Below are positions 37,628 through 46,180 of a DNA stretch of 64,000 nt, piece after piece. Both the position numbers and the translations under genes were made by a program. The notes beneath the pieces were generated by a model, which worked only from the letters and a program-made list of their open reading frames with translations, was not told the origin of the DNA and ran no database searches. The stretch lies in NCBI RefSeq assembly GCF_900115285.1, contig NZ_FOYW01000001.1, forward strand, positions 2,639,272 to 2,703,271. Direction: 5' to 3'. Position 1 is the stretch's first letter. Each line of letters opens with the position of its first letter. Origin of the DNA: Marinobacter daqiaonensis (lineage in GTDB: Bacteria > Pseudomonadota > Gammaproteobacteria > Pseudomonadales > Oleiphilaceae).

Positions 37628-38491
37628 TTGACTATATTTCTCCAACAGGTTTTCAACGGGTTAACACTGGGCAGCATCTACGGTCTCGTAGCGCTCGGTC
37701 TGACACTCGTATACGGGATACTCCACATCCCGAACTTCGCACATGGTGCGCTCTACATGGTAGGCGCCTTCATATCGTACTTTTTCATGGTGGACATCGG
37801 CGCCCATTACTGGGTCGCCATGGCGGGAGCGGCTGTTGTCGTAGCCGTGCTGGGTGTTGTCTGTGAGCGTCTGGTGTTCCATCCGTTGAGAAACGCCCCC
37901 CCCATCCACGACAAGATTGCCGCTATCGGTATACTTCTGTTCCTGGAAGCCCTCGTTCATATGGTTTGGGGTTCGGATTTCCGTCGCATGGCCTCTCCCT
38001 TTGGTGGCGTGGTCAACCTGGACGGTGTCTTCCTCCGGGAGCAGGGCATCCTGATCATCGCCTCCACCGTGGTTCTGGTGGTTGCGCTGAATCTGTTCCT
38101 ACGCAAGACCATGGTGGGCGCCACCATAATCGCTATGGCCCAGAATCGCGAAGGTGCGTTCCTGGTAGGTATCGACGCCAACCGGGTAGCAATGATGACC
38201 TTCGCCATTTCCGGGGCGCTGGCAGCCATCGCTGCTACGCTCTACGCTCCGCTGAACCTGGTTTATCCGGCAATGGGTCACCTGGTCATCATGAAGGCCT
38301 TCGTTATCATTATCCTTGGCGGCATGGGCAGCATTCCCGGGGCCATTGTCGGTGGCATGATCATCGGGTTCGCCGAGGCGTTTGGAGGGTACTACATCTC
38401 CACCGCCTATAAAGATGTCATTGCTTTCGCTCTGCTGGTGGTGATCCTGTCCATACGTCCACAAGGTCTGTTTGCTAAGGGGGCGCACTGA
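37628..38491 (+). CDS. Branched-chain-type ABC transporter permease (LivH family)
   Basis: A 287-residue inner-membrane permease with about eight helices. The N-terminus FLQQVFNGLTLGSIYGLVAL and the segment GGMGSIPGAIVGGMIIG are LivH signatures. The start appears to be TTG at 37628, with GGGAGGGG about 6 nt upstream; a later start would remove the conserved N-terminus. Such importers carry branched amino acids, but also aromatic and other carboxylates. It is first of livHMGF plus a binding protein gene. The location inside an acyl-CoA region suggests a carboxylic acid substrate. Confidence 0.92.
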   Translation: MTIFLQQVFNGLTLGSIYGLVALGLTLVYGILHIPNFAHGALYMVGAFISYFFMVDIGAHYWVAMAGAAVVVAVLGVVCERLVFHPLRNAPPIHDKIAAIGILLFLEALVHMVWGSDFRRMASPFGGVVNLDGVFLREQGILIIASTVVLVVALNLFLRKTMVGATIIAMAQNREGAFLVGIDANRVAMMTFAISGALAAIAATLYAPLNLVYPAMGHLVIMKAFVIIILGGMGSIPGAIVGGMIIGFAEAFGGYYISTAYKDVIAFALLVVILSIRPQGLFAKGAH

Positions 38492-38493
38492 TC

Positions 38494-39534
38494 ATGATGT
38501 TTAAACTCGGAGCCCTGATTATGCATCCGGCCAGCAAGTATGTGCTGCTGGCCCTGGCGCTGCTTTTCCCGGCAATGGCCGCCAATGAGTACCAGATCTA
38601 CGTGATGGCTACGGCTTTCATCTGGGCCATCGCCGTCTATGGTTTCAACGTGATCACCGGCTACTGTGGCCAGCTCAATCTGGCTCACGGCGGATTCTTC
38701 GCCATCGGTGCGTACGCCGTCGCTCTGTTGACGGCTGATTATGGCTGGAATTTCTGGCCGGCATTCATCGGAGCGCTCGTGGTGACCGGTGTTCTCGGCT
38801 TACTGGTGGGTGCGGTCTCACTGCGCCTGAAGGAGCATTACTTCGCCATCTTCACCCTCTGTGTCGGCTTCATCATCTACCTGCTGCTGGACAAGTGGGA
38901 AGAGCTGACCCATGGTGCCCTCGGTGTACGCAACATCGCCGCGCCGGATGGTTTTGGGCTGGTCAACTTCCGGGAAACCATTCCGGTCTATTACCTGATC
39001 CTGTTCTTCCTGGTGTTCATCATCTGGTTCACCAGTCGCATCCAGAAGTCGCTGCTGGGACGGACCTTCATTGCCATCCGTAACGGCGATGATCTGGCCC
39101 AGTCCCTGGGTATCAACCTGATGCGGAACAAGATTCTGGCGTTCGTGGTCTCCACGGTCTATGCCGGCCTGGCAGGTGCCCTTTATGCTGGAATGATCCG
39201 TTTCGTTGGTCCTGAGGATGGCAATATCCTTCACACCTTCAACATGATCATGTACATGCTGGTGGGTGGTATCGGCACTCTGTTCGGCCCCCTACTGGGC
39301 ACCGTCGGTATCGTGTGGATTACCCAGTCGCTGCAGTTCCTGGAAGAGTACCGGATGATCATCTTCGGTCCGCTGCTGGTGATCCTGGTTATCTTCTTCC
39401 CGCTGGGTATCGCCGGTTCCTTCCTGACCTGGATGCATCGCAAGGCCCAGGCCCTGGGCCTAGGTTCGAAAAAGCCCCAGAAAGAGAGCAAGGTAAAGAC
39501 CACCGCCGGTCGGGAGGCAGAGAACAATGCTTAA
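38494..39534 (+). CDS. Branched-chain-type ABC transporter permease (LivM family)
   Basis: A 346-residue inner-membrane permease, partner of the LivH-type subunit. NVITGYCGQLNLAHGGFFAIGAY and GGIGTLFGPLLGTVG are the LivM motifs (each shown in part); about nine or ten helices are present. The C-terminal tail is cytoplasmic and basic. It starts 2 bp after the upstream stop and overlaps livG by 8 bp. Confidence 0.92.
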   Translation: MMFKLGALIMHPASKYVLLALALLFPAMAANEYQIYVMATAFIWAIAVYGFNVITGYCGQLNLAHGGFFAIGAYAVALLTADYGWNFWPAFIGALVVTGVLGLLVGAVSLRLKEHYFAIFTLCVGFIIYLLLDKWEELTHGALGVRNIAAPDGFGLVNFRETIPVYYLILFFLVFIIWFTSRIQKSLLGRTFIAIRNGDDLAQSLGINLMRNKILAFVVSTVYAGLAGALYAGMIRFVGPEDGNILHTFNMIMYMLVGGIGTLFGPLLGTVGIVWITQSLQFLEEYRMIIFGPLLVILVIFFPLGIAGSFLTWMHRKAQALGLGSKKPQKESKVKTTAGREAENNA

Positions 39535-40294
39535 GGTAGAACACCTCACCAAGATGTTTGGTGGCCTGGCAGCGGTCAATGATGTGTCCGTTGAGTTTGG
39601 CGCCAACCAGATCAACGCCATCATTGGTCCCAATGGTGCTGGAAAGAGTACGTTTTTCAATCTCATCTCCGGCGTGCATCAGCCTACCTCCGGCAGAATC
39701 CTGCTGGAGGGAAAGGACGTGACCACCATGCGTTGCGACCACGTTGCCAAGCTGGGCGTGGGCCGCACCTTCCAGACCACCAATCTGTTTGAAACAGCGA
39801 CGGTTCTGGATAACCTGATTGTTGGCTACCGGCTACGGACCAACTCCGGCCTGTGGGATGTGCTGATCAATTCCAAGCGACTGCAGGCGGAAGAGAAGGC
39901 TGCCCGAGAAAAGGCCCGCGAGGCACTGGATTTTGTTGGTCTGACCTACGCTGAGAACCGCTATATTGCGGACTGCACCCAGGAAGAGCGAAAGCGGGTG
40001 GCGTTCGCGCTGGCGCTGGCGACCCAGCCCAAGATTGTCCTGCTGGACGAACCCGCCGCGGGTGTGAACCCGGAGGAGACCGAAGGCCTGGCGGACCTGA
40101 TGAAGAAGATGGTCAAGCATGGCCTGACGGTCTGCCTGATCGAGCACAAGATGGACATGATCATGGGCATTGCCGACAAGATCATGGTTCTTGACCACGG
40201 TGAGAAAATTGCTGAAGGTACCCCGGAGGAGGTCAAGAATAATCCGGTGGTAATTGAGGCTTACCTGGGGAGCGATCACGATGCTGCAGCTTAA
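39527..40294 (+). CDS. Branched-chain-type ABC transporter ATPase (LivG family)
   Basis: A 255-residue ATPase. Walker A is GPNGAGKST, Walker B LLDEPAAGVNPEE and the switch His is in CLIEHKMD. The ABC signature is unusual: in place of LSGG it reads ADCTQEERKRVAFALALA. The Liv-specific C-terminal extension ends in EAYLGS. GGGAGG precedes the ATG, which lies within the end of livM. With LivF it forms the heterodimer that drives import. Confidence 0.92.
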   Translation: MLKVEHLTKMFGGLAAVNDVSVEFGANQINAIIGPNGAGKSTFFNLISGVHQPTSGRILLEGKDVTTMRCDHVAKLGVGRTFQTTNLFETATVLDNLIVGYRLRTNSGLWDVLINSKRLQAEEKAAREKAREALDFVGLTYAENRYIADCTQEERKRVAFALALATQPKIVLLDEPAAGVNPEETEGLADLMKKMVKHGLTVCLIEHKMDMIMGIADKIMVLDHGEKIAEGTPEEVKNNPVVIEAYLGSDHDAAA

Positions 40295-40988
40295 AAACGT
40301 CGACGTTCATTACGGTAGCTTCAAGGCGCTGAACAATATCAACATGACTGTGGATACCGGCGGGCTCGTTGTTCTTCTGGGTGCCAACGGTGCTGGTAAA
40401 TCCACCCTGTTCAATGCAATCAGTGGCTTGATCAAGCCTTCATCCGGTGAAATCGAGTTCGAGGACAAGATTCTCAACGGCATGAAGCCCAGTGCCATCG
40501 TATCCTCCGGTGTTGTTCAGTGTGCCGAAGGCCGCCAGCTGTTCCCGCAGATGAGCGTCCACGACAACCTGATGCTCGGAGCCTACGTCCATCGCAAAGA
40601 CAAGGAGGGTAACCGCAAGCGCCTTAACGAGGTTCTTGAACTGTTCCCCATCCTAGAGGAAAAGGCCCATCAACCGGCGGGTTCCCTTTCCGGTGGTCAG
40701 CAGCAGATGGTTGCCATCGGAAGGGCCATGATGAGCCGCCCGCGGCTGATGATGCTGGATGAGCCATCCCTTGGTCTCGCCCCGCTGGTGGTCAAGCAGA
40801 TGTTCGAGACCATCAAGCAGATCAACAGCCTGGGCACCACAGTGCTCCTGGCTGAACAGAATGCCTTTGCGGCACTGAAAATTGCCACACATGCATACGT
40901 TATGGAAAACGGCCAGCTCGTTATGGACGGCGACCGTGAAACGATGCTGGGTAACGAGGAAGTGCGCAAAGCATACATCGGGGCCTGA
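40281..40988 (+). CDS. Branched-chain-type ABC transporter ATPase (LivF family)
   Basis: A 235-residue ATPase. Walker A is GANGAGKST, with signature SLSGGQQQMVAIGRAMM, Walker B LMMLDEPSLGLAP and the LivF tail EVRKAYIGA. The ATG at 40281 gives the typical LivF N-terminus MLQLKNVDVHYGS and a 14-bp overlap with the LivG-type gene. Its signature is canonical, so it can provide the composite site lacking in the partner. Confidence 0.92.
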   Translation: MLQLKNVDVHYGSFKALNNINMTVDTGGLVVLLGANGAGKSTLFNAISGLIKPSSGEIEFEDKILNGMKPSAIVSSGVVQCAEGRQLFPQMSVHDNLMLGAYVHRKDKEGNRKRLNEVLELFPILEEKAHQPAGSLSGGQQQMVAIGRAMMSRPRLMMLDEPSLGLAPLVVKQMFETIKQINSLGTTVLLAEQNAFAALKIATHAYVMENGQLVMDGDRETMLGNEEVRKAYIGA

Positions 40989-41023
40989 CCGGCCCCCGCT
41001 CGCTCGAAAATAAACCTGATAAG

Positions 41024-41040
41024 CGCCTGATGTTCAGGCG
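41024..41040 (+). repeat. Short hairpin between livF and the binding-protein gene
   Basis: CGCCTGA-TGT-TCAGGCG, a perfect 7-bp stem with a 3-nt loop, 21 nt before the binding-protein ATG. It may be a processing or stabilising structure that raises the level of the binding-protein message. Confidence 0.5.
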
Positions 41041-41061
41041 AAACAAAACCAGGAGAAAACA

Positions 41062-42207
41062 ATGAAAACAGCGAAAAAACTTGGACTGGCCGTTGCCGTA
41101 GCAACCCTTGGTATGGGTATGTCCGCTGCCTCTATGGCAGAGGAAGTGAACATCGGGTTCTCCGGACCTCTGTCCGGCGGCGCCGCCCTGTACGGTGAGA
41201 ACGTTCTTTCCGGCCTGCGCATGGCCGCTGAAGAAATCAACGCCAATGGTGGTTTTGATATCAACGGTGAAATGCACACAGTCAACGTCGTGGCCCTGGA
41301 TGACCAGTATTCACCGGCTCAGGCGGCAACCAACGCCAAGCGCCTGATCCAGGAATCCGAGGCACCGGCCATTTTCATTCCCCACTCCGGCGGCATCTTT
41401 GCGCTGATGGACTTCAATGTTGAGGATGACTTCCTCATCATGGCCTACACCAGCGTGCCGACCATTACGGCACAGGGTAACCCGCTGACCCTGCGTATCC
41501 CGCCGACCTTTGACGGTTATGTAAAGGCGTTCACCGATTACGCTATCGAAGAATACGGTACCAAGCTGGCCATGGGCGGCGCCACCCATGAATATGCCAA
41601 GATCTGGGGCTCCATGATCGAAAAGGCGTGGGAAGCAAAAGGCGGTGAAGTCGTTGCCAAGAATCCGATGGACTACAACAAGTCCGCCGACTTCTTCACC
41701 GGAGTCAGCAAGCTCCTGGCCGAGGACCCGGACGTCATGTTCGTTGGTGGTGCTTCCGAGCCGACCGGGCTGGTTATCCAGCAGGCCCGCCAGTTGGGCT
41801 ATGAAGGCGCGTTCATCATGATGGACCAGGCCAAGATCGACGAGGCGGCGGTTGCTGCGGGTGGTCTTGAGCCGCTTGAGAACACAGTTGGTGTGGTTCC
41901 TCTGAGCACCGATGAGTCCGAGGCAGCCCAGAGCTTCATCAAGCGTTATGAAGAGAAGTATGGCAAGACCCCGGGTTCCGAGGCGGCCTACAACTACCTC
42001 GCCATGCACGCGCTGGTTGAAGCCATGGACATGACCGACTCCACGGATCCGAAAACTATCCGTGCGGCCATGAATGATGCCATCGCCCAGATGGATTCCA
42101 GCAAGAACCCGTACGCCGTTGAGGAAATCGACGAGGCGGGTGGTTTCGTCACCATGCCCACCATGTCGGTGGTCAAGGACGGCAAGATCATGGAAGTGAC
42201 TTTCTGA
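41062..42207 (+). CDS. Branched-chain-type ABC transporter substrate-binding protein
   Basis: A 381-residue periplasmic binding protein (Leu/Ile/Val-binding fold). The signal peptide ends at SMA-EEV (about residue 26). The mature start VNIGFSGPLSGGAALYGEN, GLRMAAEEINANGG and DDQYSPAQAATNAKRLI match the family. The ligand pocket cannot be read with certainty. It is last in the transporter operon and is followed by a strong terminator. AGGAG lies 8 nt before the ATG. Confidence 0.93.
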   Translation: MKTAKKLGLAVAVATLGMGMSAASMAEEVNIGFSGPLSGGAALYGENVLSGLRMAAEEINANGGFDINGEMHTVNVVALDDQYSPAQAATNAKRLIQESEAPAIFIPHSGGIFALMDFNVEDDFLIMAYTSVPTITAQGNPLTLRIPPTFDGYVKAFTDYAIEEYGTKLAMGGATHEYAKIWGSMIEKAWEAKGGEVVAKNPMDYNKSADFFTGVSKLLAEDPDVMFVGGASEPTGLVIQQARQLGYEGAFIMMDQAKIDEAAVAAGGLEPLENTVGVVPLSTDESEAAQSFIKRYEEKYGKTPGSEAAYNYLAMHALVEAMDMTDSTDPKTIRAAMNDAIAQMDSSKNPYAVEEIDEAGGFVTMPTMSVVKDGKIMEVTF

Positions 42208-42232
42208 TTCCACTGATCAGGCTGTGCTAACG

Positions 42233-42259
42233 AAAAAGGGGGCGAGAGCCCCCTTTTTT
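42233..42259. terminator. Bidirectional terminator between the binding protein and MaoC genes
   Basis: AAAAAGGGGGC (42233-42243), GAGA loop and GCCCCCTTTTT (42248-42258), an 11-bp perfect stem. It has T's on the plus side and A's on the left, so it can serve both convergent genes. Confidence 0.93.
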
Positions 42260-42282
42260 ACGTTCGGGAAGCCTGGAAAGCC

Positions 42283-42741
42283 TCAGGGCTTCACATACAT
42301 CGCAAGGTTCTCCGCCACGACGGCCGGCTTGTCCTCACCCTTGATCTCTATGGTGGTGCGATAGGTGGCCAGTACCCGTTTGTCATCCACGTCCTGCACA
42401 TCCAGCAGTTCCACTGTGGAGCGTATGTCCGAGCCGGACTTGACGGCGGCGGGCAGGCGTACCTTGTTCATGCCGTAGTTGATGGTGGCCACCGGGCCGG
42501 TGATGGTGACCGCCTGCTGGTTCAGCTGCGGAATCAGCGACAGGGTCAGGAAGCCATGGGCCACGGGCGCGCCCCAGGGCGCTTCTTTCCTGGCCCTCTC
42601 AACGTCCACGTGAATCCACTGGTGGTCGCCGGTGGCATCCGCAAAGGCCTGGATTGTCTCCTGGCTGACGTTTTTCCAGGGGCTCTGGCCAACCACCTTG
42701 CCCTTGTGTTCAGGAAGTTCTTGCAGTGGAATACTTGTCAT
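42283..42741 (-). CDS. MaoC family (R)-specific enoyl-CoA hydratase
   Basis: A 152-residue hotdog hydratase. The catalytic motif FADATGDHQWIHVD (Asp and His of the hydratase 2 motif) and the following PVAHGFLTLSL are clear. It would hydrate a trans-2-enoyl-CoA to a 3-hydroxyacyl-CoA. It is transcribed divergently from the oxidoreductase at 42850, and the shared 108-bp region holds operator candidate B. The SD is AGGAGAA before the ATG at 42741. Confidence 0.9.
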   Translation of the reverse strand: MTSIPLQELPEHKGKVVGQSPWKNVSQETIQAFADATGDHQWIHVDVERARKEAPWGAPVAHGFLTLSLIPQLNQQAVTITGPVATINYGMNKVRLPAAVKSGSDIRSTVELLDVQDVDDKRVLATYRTTIEIKGEDKPAVVAENLAMYVKP

Positions 42742-42754
42742 TATTCTTCTCCTG

Positions 42755-42771
42755 GTTTCGTTTGGCGAAAA
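42755..42771. promoter_or_regulatory. Shared operator candidate, site B
   Basis: GTTTCGTTTGGCGAAAA: TTTC-N7-GAAA between the divergent MaoC and oxidoreductase genes, 14 nt upstream of the MaoC ATG. A possible second half site, GTTTCG, begins at 42775. Confidence 0.5.
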
Positions 42772-42849
42772 TCAGTTTCGTAAGCTATTCTGTTGCAGTT
42801 AAGTCTCCGGTGCAACAATAAAAACACCCCCGCGAAACAGAGGTATATC

Positions 42850-43863
42850 ATGGAAAAGAACAGGCGCTACATCCTTGCCGACCGCCCGGTGGGCATGCCG
42901 GACGAGACCCATCTCAAGCTTGAAGAGGTCGAGATTCCGGAGCCAGGTCCCAATGAAGTATTGCTGAAAACCCGCTACCTCTCCCTGGACCCCTATATGC
43001 GGGGCCGCATGAACGATACGGCCTCCTACGCCACCCCGTTGCAGCTGGGTGATGTGATGACAGGCGAGGCCGTCAGTGAGGTGGTCACCAGCAATCAGCC
43101 CGACCTGAAGCCCGGCGACCTGGTCATGGGCCGTACTGGCTGGCAGACCTATTCGGTGACCACACCGGAGAATCTAACCCGAATCGATCCGTCACTGGCA
43201 CCACCGAGTGCATGGCTGGGCGTCATCGGCATGCCGGGCTTTACCGCGTACGTCGGGCTGCTGGAATTCGGCAAGCCAAAAGCCGGTGAAACCGTGGTGG
43301 TATCCGCGGCGTCAGGTGCCGTTGGTCAGGTGGTCGGCCAGATTGCCAAGATGAAGGGCTGTCGTGTGGTCGGCGTTGCCGGTGCAGAGGACAAGTGCCG
43401 GCACGTCGTGGACCAGTACGGTTTTGACGCCTGCGTGAACTACAAGGACGAGGACTTCCCGGAACAGTTGAAGGCGGCCTGTCCCGACGGCATCGATGTT
43501 TACTTCGAGAACGTTGGCGGAAAGGTATTTGATGCGGTCATGACCCTGGTGAACAATTTCGCCCGCATTCCCGTCTGTGGCCGAATCGCCCATTACAACC
43601 AGACCTCCCTGCCTGAAGGCCCCGACCGGCTGATCCCCTTCATGGGCCAGATCCTGATCAAACGCCTGATGTTCCGGGGCTTCATCCAGTCCGACCACTC
43701 GGAACTGCTGCCTGCGTTCCGCCAGGACATGGCGCAATGGCTCAGGGATGGAACGGTCAGCTATCAGGAAGACGTGGTGGAAGGCATAGAAAACGCCCTG
43801 ACCGCCTTCCAGGGCCTGCTCCAGGGCCGTAACCGGGGCAAACTCGTGGTCAAGGTCTCTTGA
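42850..43863 (+). CDS. NADP-dependent oxidoreductase, MDR superfamily (CurA/PTGR-like)
   Basis: A 337-residue zinc-free medium-chain reductase. LSLDPYMRGRM, GEAVSEVV and the nucleotide-binding SGAVGQVVGQIAKMKG are typical of the prostaglandin/leukotriene reductase and curcumin reductase group, which saturate enones with NADPH. It may reduce an alpha,beta-unsaturated ketone. The ATG at 42850 has AGAGG upstream and gives the usual N-terminus KNRRYILADRPVGMP. It is convergent with the aldolase gene across a long hairpin element. Confidence 0.9.
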   Translation: MEKNRRYILADRPVGMPDETHLKLEEVEIPEPGPNEVLLKTRYLSLDPYMRGRMNDTASYATPLQLGDVMTGEAVSEVVTSNQPDLKPGDLVMGRTGWQTYSVTTPENLTRIDPSLAPPSAWLGVIGMPGFTAYVGLLEFGKPKAGETVVVSAASGAVGQVVGQIAKMKGCRVVGVAGAEDKCRHVVDQYGFDACVNYKDEDFPEQLKAACPDGIDVYFENVGGKVFDAVMTLVNNFARIPVCGRIAHYNQTSLPEGPDRLIPFMGQILIKRLMFRGFIQSDHSELLPAFRQDMAQWLRDGTVSYQEDVVEGIENALTAFQGLLQGRNRGKLVVKVS

Positions 43864-43874
43864 GGCCTTGGTTG

Positions 43875-44036
43875 GCCGCGGAATCCGCGGAAAAACGCGG
43901 AAAAAAGACAGTTTAGCCACGGAAACCACGGAAGGACACGGAAAAAGAAAACAGTTCTTGTTAGAGACGTTTATTTGTTCTTTCCGTGTCCTTCCGTGGT
44001 TAATATTCGGTTTTTCCTCTCTGTGGATTCCGCGGC
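43875..44036. repeat. 162-bp palindromic element built of CACGGAA-type units
   Basis: Two nested perfect arm pairs: outer 12 bp (43875-43886 with 44025-44036, GCCGCGGAATCC) and inner 21 bp (43924-43944 with 43981-44001). The left half carries short direct repeats of CGCGGAAA and CACGGAA about 10 bp apart. It fills the gap between two convergent genes. It could be a MITE-like or REP-like dispersed element, or a double-sided transcription end. Confidence 0.8.
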
Positions 44037-44047
44037 TTAAAAATCTT

Positions 44048-44815
44048 TTAAACCGCGTAACCGGGGTTCTTGCTGTCCAGCAGACGGGTCAGGGCCGGCC
44101 AGGTGAGGGCCGAGGCCTTGCCCAGGGACTGGGACTGTTCCTGGGTGGTGGCGATGGCCTGGTCCGAGGGCAGGCAATAGGGTGTCGGTGTCTTCACCTG
44201 GATTTCACAGGCCTTCATCAGGAAGTACAGGTAGGTGAAGCACTCCGGTACCGAGCCACCCGCCGTCAGTACGCCGTGGTTGCGCAGGATCAGCATGTTC
44301 TTGTCGCCAATGTCGTTGATCAGGCGTTCCCGCTCGTCCAGGTTCAGGGCGACACCTTCATAGTCGTGATAGGCGATGTGGTCCAGGCACAGCATGGCGG
44401 TCTGGCTCAGGGGCAGCAGGCCGTCCTTATGGGCGGACACCGCAACGCTGTCAGCGGCATGAATGTGCATGACCGCATGAGCGTCGTCCCTGCCCATGTG
44501 AACCGCGCTGTGGATGGTGAACCCCGCCGGATTGACCCGGTCAATGCCACCGGCCTGCACCACGTTGCCTTCCTTGTCCACCTTCACCAGGGAGGAGGCG
44601 GTGATCTCGTGGAAAAGCAGGCCATAGGGGTTGATCAGAAAGTGATGCTCGGGCCCGGGAACACGGGCGGACAGGTGGGTAAAGACCAGGTCATCCCAAC
44701 CGAAAAGGGCGATCAGCCGATAGGCGGCGGCCAGCTCGGTACGGACCTTCCATTCCTGCTGCTTCAGCTCTTCGGTACCCAGGTCGTTTGAGCCGGTGAT
44801 GTTAGATGCATTCAT
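44048..44815 (-). CDS. Class II aldolase/adducin family protein
   Basis: A 255-residue protein of the fuculose-aldolase fold. Metal-ligand regions are VMHIHAADS and the later LRNHGVLTAGGS; LVFTHLSARVPG is the N-terminal family motif. Members cleave or decarboxylate small hydroxy-acids or sugar phosphates, but many are unassigned. It is flanked by a hairpin element and an acyl-CoA dehydrogenase operon that has its own terminator, so it has a separate transcript. Its link with the surrounding acyl-CoA genes is unproven. Confidence 0.85.
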   Translation of the reverse strand: MNASNITGSNDLGTEELKQQEWKVRTELAAAYRLIALFGWDDLVFTHLSARVPGPEHHFLINPYGLLFHEITASSLVKVDKEGNVVQAGGIDRVNPAGFTIHSAVHMGRDDAHAVMHIHAADSVAVSAHKDGLLPLSQTAMLCLDHIAYHDYEGVALNLDERERLINDIGDKNMLILRNHGVLTAGGSVPECFTYLYFLMKACEIQVKTPTPYCLPSDQAIATTQEQSQSLGKASALTWPALTRLLDSKNPGYAV

Positions 44816-44946
44816 ACTGCGTCATCCTCTTTATTGTTGGCGATCAGGAGCTCTCGGAGGCTCTTTGTTGTTGGGGGTAAATAAACAGTGTAGCCCGTTC
44901 CGAAACGGTTCGACAGGTTGTCACCGGACCTGCCTGGTGACTCCCT

Positions 44947-44973
44947 AAAAAAAGGGCGGCCAAAGGGCCGCCC
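44947..44973 (-). terminator. Terminator of the paired acyl-CoA dehydrogenase operon
   Basis: GGGCGGCC (44954-44961), loop AAAG and GGCCGCCC (44966-44973). On the minus strand seven T's follow (A-run 44947-44953). It is 54 nt past the gene at 45028. Confidence 0.9.
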
Positions 44974-45027
44974 AGAAACGCTCTCCCACTGGTGGAGAGA
45001 CCCGACAGGTTCTTTTCGCAGCCGGCT

Positions 45028-46170
45028 TCAGCTGGCTTCCAGCAGGGACGCGTAGCGCTCCAGGTGGAAGTCCTCGTCACCCAGCTGATGGCTGATCATG
45101 ACCAGCCGCTTGGCGTAATGGGCAAAGCTGTATTCCCAGGTCATGCCAATACCGCCGTGGGACTGGATGCCCTTTTCAGAGATGAACTGGCCGGCACGGT
45201 TGATCACGTTCTTGGCGGCGGCCAGTGTGCGGCGACGCTCATCGCTCTGCTCGGCGTCGGCGAAACTGGCAGCCAGGATAGCCATGGAACGGGCCTGCTC
45301 CAGCTCGGACATCATATCCACCATGCGGTGCTGGAGTACCTGGAACTTACCGATGGGCACACCGAACTGCTTGCGCTGCTTCAGGTATTCCAGGGTAAGC
45401 TCGTTGGCCTCTTCCATGCAGCCAATCGCTTCGGCGCACAGTGCCGCGATAGCGCGGCCGGTCTGGTATTCAATTACCTCGGCGGCCTTGCCTTCTTCGC
45501 CCAGAAGGGCATCGGCGTCCACCTTGACGTTGTTCAGGAAGACATCGCAGCCCTTGGCTCCATCAATGGTCGGATAGGTGCGACGCTCAACACCTTCGGC
45601 ACTTGGATCGACAGCGAACAGGCTGATGCCGTCGGCGTCGCGCACATCGCCGGAGGTGCGTGCAGACACAATGATCAGGTCTGCACAGTGGCCCCCGATC
45701 ACAACTGCCTTGCGGCCATTGAGGGTGTAGCCTTCGCCGGATTTTTCGGCCTTGGTTTCCACTTCGTTCAGGTTGTAGTACGACTGCGGCTCCTGGAGGC
45801 CAACGGCCACTTTCAGTTCACCGGAAGCCACGCCCGGCAGGTATTTATCCTGCTGATCCTTGTTGCCCGCCTGGCTGAGGATGCCGCCACCCAGAATGAC
45901 GGACTGCATGAAGGGCTCCAGGCACAGACCCCGGCCCAGTTCCGTCATCACAGACTGGATCTCGACGCCGCCGCCACCAAAACCGCCCAGTTCCTCATCG
46001 AAGGGAACGGCGGTCAGGCCCAGTTCGCCCAGCTGCTTCCAGAAATCCTCGCTGAAACCAAGCTCGGTCTCGCTGAATTCCAGACGCTTTTCAAAACTGT
46101 ATTCACCGCGGACCAGACGCGCCACGGTGTCCTGCAACATCTGCTGCTCTTCGCTCAGAGTGAAGTCCAT
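45028..46170 (-). CDS. Acyl-CoA dehydrogenase, second subunit of a probable heteromeric pair
   Basis: A 380-residue acyl-CoA dehydrogenase fold protein resembling the small subunit of pimeloyl-CoA dehydrogenase (PimD) and the actinobacterial FadE heteromers. KQFGVPIGKFQVLQHRMVDM and QSHGGIGMTWEY are clear flavoprotein motifs. The C-terminus HLERYASLLEAS lacks the usual YEG segment, so its active site differs from the standard enzyme. It lies 10 bp after its partner gene on the same strand. Heterotetramers of this type act on branched, cyclic or dicarboxylic acyl-CoAs. Confidence 0.87.
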   Translation of the reverse strand: MDFTLSEEQQMLQDTVARLVRGEYSFEKRLEFSETELGFSEDFWKQLGELGLTAVPFDEELGGFGGGGVEIQSVMTELGRGLCLEPFMQSVILGGGILSQAGNKDQQDKYLPGVASGELKVAVGLQEPQSYYNLNEVETKAEKSGEGYTLNGRKAVVIGGHCADLIIVSARTSGDVRDADGISLFAVDPSAEGVERRTYPTIDGAKGCDVFLNNVKVDADALLGEEGKAAEVIEYQTGRAIAALCAEAIGCMEEANELTLEYLKQRKQFGVPIGKFQVLQHRMVDMMSELEQARSMAILAASFADAEQSDERRRTLAAAKNVINRAGQFISEKGIQSHGGIGMTWEYSFAHYAKRLVMISHQLGDEDFHLERYASLLEAS

Positions 46171-46180
46171 GGTCGCCCCC

